Shown piece after piece: positions 1 to 4,474 of a stretch of 6,429 bases of DNA. Position numbers and translations under genes: made by a program. Each line of letters begins with the position of its first letter. Positions within the stretch are counted from its first letter, which is position 1. The DNA is from an uncultured Bacilli bacterium (GTDB lineage: Bacteria; Bacillota_I; Bacilli_A; RF39; UBA660). Location: the NCBI GenBank assembly GCA_949879835.1, contig CATLBU010000042.1, forward strand, positions 1 to 6,429, in the 5' to 3' direction. Under the pieces are notes generated by a model. It saw only the letters and a program-made list of their open reading frames with translations. It was not told where the DNA came from and ran no database searches.

Positions 1-50
1 TCTAAAATCCGAACCAGAAAAATCTTTATACATAATCCTAATATTACCAT
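1..50 (-). CDS. Possible 5' end of a divergent gene, cut by the left edge
   Basis: Reading leftward, an AGGTGAT ribosome site (60-54) is followed by ATG at 50-48 and an open frame to the edge. Its 16 visible codons begin MVILGLCIK and are hydrophobic. The ATAGGTGATAAAATG arrangement copies the start region of the peptidase gene on the other strand. A second open frame, starting with ATG at 33-31 (MYKDFSGSDFR), looks more like a soluble protein but has only a poorly spaced AGGA before it. The frame is therefore undecided and no function can be given. Confidence 0.25.
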   Translation of the reverse strand, partial: MVILGLCIKIFLVRIL

Positions 51-55
51 TTTAT

Positions 56-93
56 CACCTATTTTATATTATCTCCTTTTCCACCTATTTTAT
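56..93. repeat. 12-bp direct repeat in the divergent intergenic region
   Basis: CACCTATTTTAT occurs at 56-67 and again at 82-93, 26 bp apart. On the minus strand each copy reads ATAAAATAGGTG. The left copy includes the ribosome site of the possible divergent gene. A near-copy (ATAAAAATAGGTG) lies on the plus strand at the first peptidase start. It may be an operator pair, or only a duplicated start region. Confidence 0.4.
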
Positions 94-94
94 G

Positions 95-123
95 TTGTAT
101 TTTGTCTTTTTTTTGTTTATAAT
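95..123 (+). promoter_or_regulatory. Sigma-A-type promoter of the first carboxypeptidase gene
   Basis: TTGTAT (95-100), a 17-bp spacer and a perfect TATAAT (118-123). The predicted start of transcription is near 130, directly at the AGGTGAT ribosome site, so the leader would be only about 11 nt. Confidence 0.6.
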
Positions 124-140
124 AAAAATAGGTGATAGAC

Positions 141-1091
141 ATGAATACAAAAAGAAAGCTTAATTATAAATTGATTTTTATGATATTGATTATCGTCATA
201 ATTGTAATTGTGGGCATTATTGGTATTCGAAGGTATATCAATTATCGTAATAGTTATGAATACAAATTAAAGGAAGTTGGATATACAGAAACAGAGATTG
301 TCGATATTCTAAAATTAGATAATTCTACTATTGATGAAGTATTAAAGAAAAAATATAATCGTCTAAATATTAAATTTATTCGTCAAAAATATTTTCTTAC
401 CAAAAATTTAGAAAATTACATTCGATATTATAACGATCACAAAGATGATAAGGTAAGTCATATAGTTAGTATGGTAAATGTTTATGCAGATAATGATTAC
501 TATGATGAAGACATTGTAGAAAAAACAGATATTTCAAAAAACGAACTAATGTTAGTAAATAAATTTCATTATTTGGATAATACTTATGCCCCCAATGATA
601 TTGTAAAGATTAGTAATCAGTTTGCTTATGGAGATAATGAAATAAAAAAAGATGTGTATGAAAAATTTAGATCTATGTATAACGATGCAAAAAAAGAAGG
701 ATTAAATTTAATTATTACTTCTTCCTATCGTGATTACAATTTTCAAAAGAAATTATGGGATGGATATGCAGCTCAAAAAGGAGAAGAATGGGCAGATAGT
801 GTTTCAGCTAGAGCTGGATATTCTGAACATCAAACAGGATATACTTTAGATATTGTTACCTATAATGCAACTATGAGTACTTTTGAAAACACAGATGAAT
901 TTAAATGGTTACAAGATAATGCTCATAAATATGGTTTCATTTTAAGATACCCAAAGGATAAGGAAGATATTACCGGATATTCTTATGAATCTTGGCATTA
1001 TCGCTATGTTGGAGAGGAAACTGCTAAAAAAATAAAAGACTTAGGTATTACCTTCGATGAATATTATGCTTATTATATAGAAAAGAAGTAA
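141..1091 (+). CDS. Membrane-anchored D-alanyl-D-alanine carboxypeptidase (VanY/LdcB family)
   Basis: A 316-residue zinc peptidase predicted to trim the terminal D-Ala from peptidoglycan stem peptides outside the membrane. Residues 11-29 form one hydrophobic anchor after a basic N-terminus, giving an N-in, C-out topology. Residues 35-150 are a lysine- and tyrosine-rich linker or stalk domain that the neighbouring paralogue lacks. The VanY domain fills the C-terminal half: SSYRDY, then SEHQTGYTLD with zinc ligands H230 and D237, then ESWHYRYVG with catalytic E283 and zinc ligand H286. The usual EPWH reads ESWH here. The ATG at 141 is chosen because AGGTG (130-134) sits 6 nt before it; the in-frame GTG at 132 is part of that ribosome site. 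A terminator follows at once. The family is certain, but the exact substrate (tetra- or pentapeptide, D,D or L,D) is not. Confidence 0.9.
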   Translation: MNTKRKLNYKLIFMILIIVIIVIVGIIGIRRYINYRNSYEYKLKEVGYTETEIVDILKLDNSTIDEVLKKKYNRLNIKFIRQKYFLTKNLENYIRYYNDHKDDKVSHIVSMVNVYADNDYYDEDIVEKTDISKNELMLVNKFHYLDNTYAPNDIVKISNQFAYGDNEIKKDVYEKFRSMYNDAKKEGLNLIITSSYRDYNFQKKLWDGYAAQKGEEWADSVSARAGYSEHQTGYTLDIVTYNATMSTFENTDEFKWLQDNAHKYGFILRYPKDKEDITGYSYESWHYRYVGEETAKKIKDLGITFDEYYAYYIEKK

Positions 1092-1111
1092 AAGCACAAT
1101 GTGCTTTTTTT
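1091..1111 (+). terminator. Rho-independent terminator after the first carboxypeptidase
   Basis: AAAGCAC, loop AAT, GTGCTTT, running into a T tract that ends at 1111. The 7-bp perfect stem begins on the last base of the TAA stop codon. It separates transcription of the two peptidase genes. Confidence 0.85.
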
Positions 1112-1162
1112 ATTGTAATTTCAATAAAGTTGAAATAAGAAACCTATTTTAGCTTTTTATCA

Positions 1163-1179
1163 TATACTATAATGGTGAT
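1163..1179 (+). promoter_or_regulatory. Probable -10 region of the second carboxypeptidase gene
   Basis: Overlapping TATACT (1163-1168) and TATAAT (1168-1173) are followed immediately by the ribosome site GGTGAT (1174-1179). No convincing -35 is seen. Using TATAAT would start the RNA at about 1180 and lose the ribosome site, so TATACT, or a start further upstream, is more likely. Confidence 0.35.
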
Positions 1180-1182
1180 AAT

Positions 1183-1848
1183 ATGGGTGAAACAACATTT
1201 AAAAACTGTATTTATTTTGTTTTAATACTCCTCATATTGGTATTCTTTACTAAAGATATTGACTTTTTTTATCAAAATACTCATGATATTGAAAATCCCA
1301 ATTCTTTAGAAGTTCTTGTAAATAAACTAAATCGTTTAGATCCATTATATGTCCCACCAGATTTAGAACCTATTTCATTAGAATATGCAACTCAAGATAA
1401 ATATCTAAGAAAAGAAGCAAAAGAACAATTTGAAAAATTAAGTCATGATGCGAAAGAAAAAGGATTTCAAATTATTGCAGTATCAGCCTATCGAGATTAC
1501 CATTATCAAGATCAACTATTTGAATCATATGTAAAAGAAAAAGGCGAAAAGTACGCCTTAAAATGCTCCGCTAAACCAGGACATTCTGAACATCAAACGG
1601 GGCTCTCATTAGATGTCATGGGATCTAACAATGATTATGACGAATTTGAAAAAAGTAATGAATTTGATTGGATGGTTCATAATGCTCACAAATATGGCTT
1701 TATTTTACGTTACCCTAAGGGAAAAGAGTATATAACTGGATTTAAATATGAACCATGGCATTATCGTTATGTTGGACAGGATTTAGCCTCTCTTCTTTAT
1801 ACCCAAAATATTTCCTTAGAAGAATATTACTATCAATACAAAAATTGA
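1183..1848 (+). CDS. Second D-alanyl-D-alanine carboxypeptidase (VanY/LdcB family), short form
   Basis: A 221-residue paralogue of the preceding peptidase. It has an N-terminal hydrophobic anchor (residues 9-22), a linker of about 40 residues and a complete VanY domain. Motifs: SAYRDYHYQ, GHSEHQTGLSLD (zinc ligands H137 and D144), and EPWHYRYVG (catalytic E190, zinc ligand H193). The stretch AHKYGFILRYPK is identical in both paralogues. It lacks the long stalk of the first copy, so its catalytic domain should sit nearer the membrane. The start at 1183 has GGTGAT at 1174-1179. The stop is TGA (1846-1848), the only TGA stop in the window. It lies within the -35 box of the next gene, and that gene is in the same frame. 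The role is inferred from the family: peptidoglycan peptide trimming. Confidence 0.9.
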   Translation: MGETTFKNCIYFVLILLILVFFTKDIDFFYQNTHDIENPNSLEVLVNKLNRLDPLYVPPDLEPISLEYATQDKYLRKEAKEQFEKLSHDAKEKGFQIIAVSAYRDYHYQDQLFESYVKEKGEKYALKCSAKPGHSEHQTGLSLDVMGSNNDYDEFEKSNEFDWMVHNAHKYGFILRYPKGKEYITGFKYEPWHYRYVGQDLASLLYTQNISLEEYYYQYKN

Positions 1849-1873
1849 CAAAGTAAAAAATCAATGTTACAAT
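1845..1873 (+). promoter_or_regulatory. Strong promoter of the phosphoesterase gene, overlapping the preceding stop codon
   Basis: A consensus TTGACA (1845-1850), a 17-bp spacer and an extended -10, TG-T-TACAAT (TG 1865-1866, hexamer 1868-1873). The TGA stop of the upstream peptidase is inside TTGACA. The predicted RNA start is near 1880, 11 nt before ATG 1891, just at the AGGTGA ribosome site. Confidence 0.75.
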
Positions 1874-1890
1874 CATCGCTAGGTGAGAAG

Positions 1891-2796
1891 ATGGGAAGAA
1901 AGATACGAATTAAAGAGTATGAAATTTTGGATATGCATATAGAGAAAGAAAAAAAAGTAGCTTTTTTTAGTGATATTCATTATGTAACTGGTTTTGATCA
2001 AAATATCCTAAAACAAATCATTTATCATTTAAAACAGTACAAACCAAATTTTATTTGTATTGGTGGAGATATAGTAGATAACGCAAAAGAATTCGATGAT
2101 TTAAATAATCAAAAAATTTTACTACAATTATTTCAACAATTTGGTGATATTGCTACCACACTCATTATTTTTGGAAATCACGATCTTATTAACTACGAAA
2201 ACAAAAAGAAATCCTTTCATTGGAATAAAGAATGGATTCAAAAAATCAATCAATTACAAAATGTTCATCTTCTTCATAATTCTAATTATGAAACGAAATA
2301 TATTAATTTTATTGGTTATACACAATCCTTGGATTATTATCATTCTGTCTTCAAAAGAGGAAAATATGATGATAATGAACAAATTCTTATTCAAGAATTT
2401 AATCAATTTCTTCCTCGCTGGATTTGTTTGGATAAATGTAATATTCTATTATGCCATTCCCCTATTAAAATATTACAAAATAATACGATTTCCAATGTTG
2501 ATTTATTAAAAAAAATTCGTCTCATTTTAACAGGTCATATGCATAATGGATTAGTCCCTGACTGTCTAGAAAAAATATTTCCAAATAATTATGGATTCTT
2601 ATATCCCAATAAACAGCTACTACCAAAAGTAGCACGAGGAATCATTGAAAAAAAGCTTAATGACTCTACTATATCCTTAATTGTTTCGGGAGGCATTACA
2701 AAAATACAAAATTGCGCCCCTAAAATTATACAACCAATCAATCAATTATATCCTGCTAGTATAGAGTATATTAAAATTAAACGACCATCTTTTTAA
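1891..2796 (+). CDS. Calcineurin-like metallophosphoesterase
   Basis: A 301-residue protein with the full binuclear-metal phosphoesterase signature in order: FSDIH (D28, H30), GGDIVD (D60), GNHD (N96, H97), CHSP (H189) and GHMHNG (H216, H218). The closest known group is the YkuE/YaeI-type phosphodiesterases, but there is no N-terminal membrane or Tat segment, so it is probably cytoplasmic. The substrate is unknown. The start is ATG 1891 with AGGTGA at 1881-1886. The upstream in-frame ATG at 1864 has no ribosome site and lies before the predicted transcription start, so it is unlikely. No terminator separates it from the peptidase upstream, so read-through co-transcription is possible besides its own promoter. 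Its 3' end overlaps the convergent membrane-protein gene by 20 bp. Confidence 0.9.
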   Translation: MGRKIRIKEYEILDMHIEKEKKVAFFSDIHYVTGFDQNILKQIIYHLKQYKPNFICIGGDIVDNAKEFDDLNNQKILLQLFQQFGDIATTLIIFGNHDLINYENKKKSFHWNKEWIQKINQLQNVHLLHNSNYETKYINFIGYTQSLDYYHSVFKRGKYDDNEQILIQEFNQFLPRWICLDKCNILLCHSPIKILQNNTISNVDLLKKIRLILTGHMHNGLVPDCLEKIFPNNYGFLYPNKQLLPKVARGIIEKKLNDSTISLIVSGGITKIQNCAPKIIQPINQLYPASIEYIKIKRPSF

Positions 2797-3274
2797 ACAA
2801 TAATGCTCCACCATCGATTACTAGTAAGATTACAAGTATCCAAGTAATCCATTTGGGTATTTTTTTTATTATTTTATCTAGTAATGGTTTGATTAAATAA
2901 ATTAAAACAACAGAAGCAATTCCCCATATACCTGCCATCTCTAAGGATGTATACTTTCCAATATTAAATTTCATATCACTATAGTCCCAAAAAACCATAT
3001 GAAATAAAGTTTCTATGATGATGCCTCCTATATACTCTAATGCTGATATCAAAATAGCGCCAATTAGGAAAATTGAAATAAATTTTTTCAATTTGGAATC
3101 TTCTATAAATCCTTTTATTGCTTGATAAACAATCAGAATTACAATCACTCCAAGTCCATATATAGGAGTCCAATACCCACTTAAAATTCCGCTTTGACCA
3201 TCAGAATAAAAAAAACCTTCAATAAAATGTCCTAATATAGAAAAAACAAAGAAATAATTTAAATAATAATACAT
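2777..3274 (-). CDS. CmpB-like 'putative ABC transporter permease' membrane protein
   Basis: A 165-residue integral membrane protein with about five hydrophobic spans (near residues 5-21, 37-55, 66-86, 112-130 and 142-158). The family-typical core is visible: a YWTPIYGLG segment, then ALEYIGG, then FWDYSD (95-100) with FNIGKY, and a last part ending LIKPLL. These match the family annotated as putative ABC-transporter type IV / CmpB. The family has no firmly known substrate, and no ABC ATPase gene is present here, so a transport role is not supported by context. Start choice: AGGTG (3285-3281) is 6 nt before ATG 3274, 3 nt before ATG 3277, and overlaps a GTG at 3283, so 3274 fits best. Its last 20 bp overlap the convergent phosphoesterase gene. 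Confidence 0.8.
   Translation of the reverse strand: MYYYLNYFFVFSILGHFIEGFFYSDGQSGILSGYWTPIYGLGVIVILIVYQAIKGFIEDSKLKKFISIFLIGAILISALEYIGGIIIETLFHMVFWDYSDMKFNIGKYTSLEMAGIWGIASVVLIYLIKPLLDKIIKKIPKWITWILVILLVIDGGALLFKKMVV
2835..2867 (+). terminator. Probable terminator of the phosphoesterase mRNA, inside the opposing gene
   Basis: AGTATCCAA (2835-2843), a 9-nt loop, TTGGGTATT (2853-2861), forming 9 pairs of which two are wobbles, then a T tract to 2867. It is placed 40 nt past the phosphoesterase stop, within the coding sequence of the convergent membrane protein. No other terminator is seen for this gene. Confidence 0.45.
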
Positions 3275-3297
3275 CATAATCACCTGATATTAGTATG

Positions 3298-3331
3298 GGC
3301 TTTTTTTATTTTTATATTAAAAATTTAAGCC
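3298..3331 (-). other. AT-rich imperfect palindrome in the leader of the membrane-protein gene
   Basis: GGCTT and AAGCC arms enclose A- and T-runs that also pair (ATTTTT with AAAAAT). It lies between the predicted transcription start (about 3344) and the ribosome site. It could fold in the leader RNA. No known riboswitch or leader class is recognised. Confidence 0.3.
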
Positions 3332-3350
3332 ATTATGTCTATCTTTCTAA

Positions 3351-3378
3351 GTTATACTATATAGAAAATAATATTCAA
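3351..3378 (-). promoter_or_regulatory. Probable promoter of the CmpB-like gene
   Basis: On the minus strand TTGAAT (3378-3373), a 16-bp spacer, then TATAAC (3356-3351). It lies just downstream of the LOG-like gene, and no terminator is seen between the two genes, so read-through from that gene is also possible. Confidence 0.4.
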
Positions 3379-3384
3379 CACTTT

Positions 3385-3918
3385 TTATGCATTATGAAGA
3401 TAATCTATTATTTTGGATGGTTCATCCAGAACCCTATATAATTTATTTCTATCGCACAAATCAAATTTATCATTATAAAATTTTTCAAAAGTTTTTAATA
3501 TATTATCAAAATATCCATTTATATTTATTATATATATTGGTTTACTATGCTCTCCTAATTTTTTGTTTTGAATAGATGTTGCTAGTTCAGCTAAAGCTCC
3601 ATAGCTACCAGGCATAATAATGGTAATATCACCTTTATTAACCAAATATTTTAACTGATCAGTTGCAGTCTCTGTTTCAATTATTTCATCAGATTCTATT
3701 TTTGTTAAAAATCCACTATAATGTTTTGGAAAAACAGATATGACCTTTCCATCATTTTCTTTTACACCTCTATATAGTTCTCCCATCATCCCTTTATCAG
3801 AGGAACCAAAAACTAAAGTGTGTCCACTTTCGGCAATTATTTTTCCTAGTTTTCTTGCTGATTCTAAATATATTGAATCAACATCTTCTGAACTACTACA
3901 ACCAACAAATATTTTCAT
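3385..3918 (-). CDS. Divergent LOG-like (lysine decarboxylase-like fold) nucleotide-binding protein
   Basis: A 177-residue Rossmann-type protein resembling the LOG/TIGR00730 group, whose active members are cytokinin-type nucleoside 5'-monophosphate phosphoribohydrolases. Visible features: an N-terminal beta strand MKIFVGCSSS, a glycine loop FGSSDKGMMGEL (38-48), and the motif PGSYGALAE (103-111) where family members have PGGxGTxxE. The second Gly and the Thr are replaced, and the Arg that normally lies just upstream in the catalytic motif is not seen (TATDQLKYL). E111 is kept. The nucleotide-binding fold therefore looks intact while the hydrolase activity is doubtful. Start: ATG 3918 has GGAGG 7 nt upstream. 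The in-frame extension to 3969 runs through that ribosome site and is rejected. It is transcribed away from the small toxin-like locus. Confidence 0.75.
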   Translation of the reverse strand: MKIFVGCSSSEDVDSIYLESARKLGKIIAESGHTLVFGSSDKGMMGELYRGVKENDGKVISVFPKHYSGFLTKIESDEIIETETATDQLKYLVNKGDITIIMPGSYGALAELATSIQNKKLGEHSKPIYIININGYFDNILKTFEKFYNDKFDLCDRNKLYRVLDEPSKIIDYLHNA

Positions 3919-4005
3919 TCCTTTACCTCCATACATTTTTAAATCACTAATATTACTATGTAACTTCATATTTTAATAGTTATCATCAAATTTGTAATAA
4001 AATTG

Positions 4006-4034
4006 TTGTTTTCGGAACAAATGTTTGGTATAAT
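4006..4034 (+). promoter_or_regulatory. Promoter of the small toxin-like gene
   Basis: TTGTTT (4006-4011), a 17-bp spacer and a perfect extended -10, TG-G-TATAAT (TG 4026-4027, hexamer 4029-4034). The predicted RNA start is near 4041. The spacer contains a LexA-type operator, so the promoter is probably repressed in unstressed cells. Confidence 0.7.
4014..4027. promoter_or_regulatory. Candidate LexA (DinR) SOS box inside the toxin promoter spacer
   Basis: GAACAAATGTTT (4015-4026) fits every inner position of the Bacillus LexA consensus CGAACRNRYGTTYC. Only the outermost C at each end differs, so 12 of 14 positions agree. It lies exactly between the -35 and -10, where a bound repressor would exclude RNA polymerase. 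The match is direct; binding by LexA is inference, and lexA itself is not in the window. Confidence 0.55.
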
Positions 4035-4069
4035 TGATTTAGGAATATTTAGTTAGTTTAGGTACTATT

Positions 4070-4097
4070 CTCCTTTACTTTTTAAAAGTGAAAGGAG
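4070..4097 (+). promoter_or_regulatory. Hairpin sequestering the toxin ribosome site
   Basis: CTCCTTT-ACTT (4070-4080) pairs with AAGT-g-AAAGGAG (4086-4097): 11 pairs, one bulged G and a 5-nt loop. The whole GGAG core of the ribosome site is in the stem. The ribosome site itself (AAAGGAGGTG, 4091-4100, 7 nt from ATG) is near-perfect, so translation should depend on this stem opening. Confidence 0.65.
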
Positions 4098-4105
4098 GTG
4101 AAATT

Positions 4106-4198
4106 ATGAGAAAATCAGAGAAAACTCTCTGTTCTATCATAATACTCCTTATTATTGTGATTTTAGTCATTCTAATAAAAATAGTACCAACTGTATAA
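4106..4198 (+). CDS. 30-residue hydrophobic peptide, candidate type I toxin
   Basis: An ORF too short for ordinary gene finders but with the best ribosome site in the window (GGAGG 4094-4098, 7 nt before ATG). The peptide starts MRKSEKT (basic), runs through an almost unbroken Ile/Leu/Val helix (about residues 8-24) and ends KIVPTV. It is a single-span membrane peptide, probably with its N-terminus inside. Size and composition match membrane-damaging type I toxins (TisB 29 residues, BsrE about 30, Fst 33), but I do not recognise the sequence as a member of a named family. Context supports the role: a LexA-type box in the promoter, a sequestered ribosome site, complementary mRNA ends, and a convergent antisense RNA covering about the last seven codons and the 3' UTR. 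The alternative is a regulatory leader peptide, but no gene follows on this strand. Confidence 0.65.
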   Translation: MRKSEKTLCSIIILLIIVILVILIKIVPTV

Positions 4199-4208
4199 GT
4201 CGGTACTA
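4177..4208 (-). terminator. Terminator of the antisense RNA
   Basis: On the minus strand TAGTACC-G-ACT, loop TATAC, AGT-T-GGTACTA, then TTTTTATT. That is 10 pairs with one mismatch (arms 4208-4199 and 4191-4182, T tract 4181-4177). On the plus strand the same palindrome places the toxin stop codon in the hairpin loop. Confidence 0.6.
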
Positions 4209-4222
4209 GATCAATTGAAATT

Positions 4223-4264
4223 GGAATAGTACCTAACTCTTCAAAAACTAGGTATTCCTTTTTT
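4223..4264 (+). terminator. Rho-independent terminator of the toxin mRNA
   Basis: GGAATA (4223-4228), bulge GTA, CCTA (4232-4235), a 13-nt loop, TAGG-TATTCC (4249-4258), then six T (4259-4264). The 5' arm is the same segment that is complementary to the mRNA 5' end, so terminator folding and 5'-3' pairing compete. It gives a toxin mRNA of about 224 nt. Confidence 0.7.
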
Positions 4265-4292
4265 ATTTTATGCAAGTTTCCTTGACATATTC

Positions 4293-4321
4293 ATTATAGC
4301 ATTAAAAATGTCTATTAGCAA
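4293..4321 (-). promoter_or_regulatory. Promoter of the antisense RNA
   Basis: On the minus strand TTGCTA (4321-4316), a 17-bp spacer and a perfect extended -10, TG-C-TATAAT (TG 4301-4300, hexamer 4298-4293). No LexA-like site overlaps it, which suggests constitutive expression. Apart from this promoter, nothing further is seen between the toxin terminator and the rpoE terminator. Confidence 0.65.
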
Positions 4322-4452
4322 GTATTTTCTTTAAACTAAAAAAATTCAAATATTAATTAATATAGTTCCTTGGAAAATTTAAAATTTGCTACTACATTAT
4401 TGATTTATACCTTAAAATAAAGGCTGTTTTGGTTATTTATACTTTTTTTATC

Positions 4453-4474
4453 AAAAAAGACTATTACTAGTCTT
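4453..4474 (-). terminator. Terminator of the argS-rpoE operon
   Basis: On the minus strand AAGACTA (4474-4468), loop GTAA, TAGTCTT (4463-4457) and a T tract to 4453. The perfect 7-bp stem contains the last rpoE codons, and the TAG stop (4469-4467) spans the stem-loop boundary. Confidence 0.85.

Larger units (their letters stand above)
4055..4238. repeat. Long-range inverted repeat joining the mRNA ends, with alternating GGTACTA/TAGTACC units
   Basis: TTAGGTACTATTC (4058-4070) is perfectly complementary to GAATAGTACCTAA (4224-4236). With one bulged T, three more pairs extend it (4055-4057). The 7-mer core appears four times in alternating orientation: GGTACTA 4061-4067, TAGTACC 4182-4188, GGTACTA 4202-4208 and TAGTACC 4227-4233. 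This gives the RNA several mutually exclusive pairings: 5' end to 3' end, a local hairpin over the stop codon, or the terminator. Confidence 0.75.
4176..4286 (-). ncRNA. Predicted cis-antisense RNA (antitoxin), about 110 nt
   Basis: A minus-strand transcript predicted from a strong promoter (start near 4286) and a terminator ending near 4176. It begins with a small CAAG-GAAA-CTTG hairpin (4284-4273), then carries the complement of the toxin terminator (GGAATACCTA with TAGGTA-ct-ATTCC), then its own terminator hairpin. It would pair perfectly with about 89 nt of the toxin mRNA 3' end, from about codon 24 through the terminator. Convergent 3' overlap is the arrangement known in txpA/ratA and bsrG/SR4. 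Its terminator arm TAGTACC could also pair with GGTACTA in the toxin 5' leader. No transcript data are available. Confidence 0.55.

Noticed and set aside
1846..1848. TGA read as Trp (Mycoplasma code), fusing two genes
   Set aside because: All recognised genes use TGG for Trp and contain no internal TGA, and a full promoter and ribosome site lie at the junction.
1864..1890. Upstream ATG start for the phosphoesterase
   Set aside because: It has no ribosome site and overlaps the predicted -10 box; ATG 1891 has a well-placed AGGTGA.
2141..2509. Plus-strand ORF of 122 codons inside the phosphoesterase gene
   Set aside because: A frame shadow of the phosphoesterase gene: low-complexity Ile/Phe/Lys composition and no ribosome site.
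3919..3969. Longer N-terminus of the LOG-like protein
   Set aside because: The extension runs through a GGAGG ribosome site that serves ATG 3918, and the family fold begins at MKIFVG.
3387..3976. Plus-strand ORFs opposite the LOG-like gene
   Set aside because: They are complements of a recognisable gene, with no ribosome sites or family motifs.
4058..4236. Miniature transposable element with 13-bp terminal inverted repeats
   Set aside because: No target-site duplication is seen in the flanks, and the inverted repeats coincide with functional RNA parts (leader and terminator arm). A genome-wide copy search would settle it.
4075..4275. Minus-strand ORF of 66 codons covering the toxin-like gene
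   Set aside because: It starts with TTG, lacks a well-spaced ribosome site, has no protein-like pattern and is antisense to the better supported short ORF. The transcript is better read as non-coding antisense RNA.
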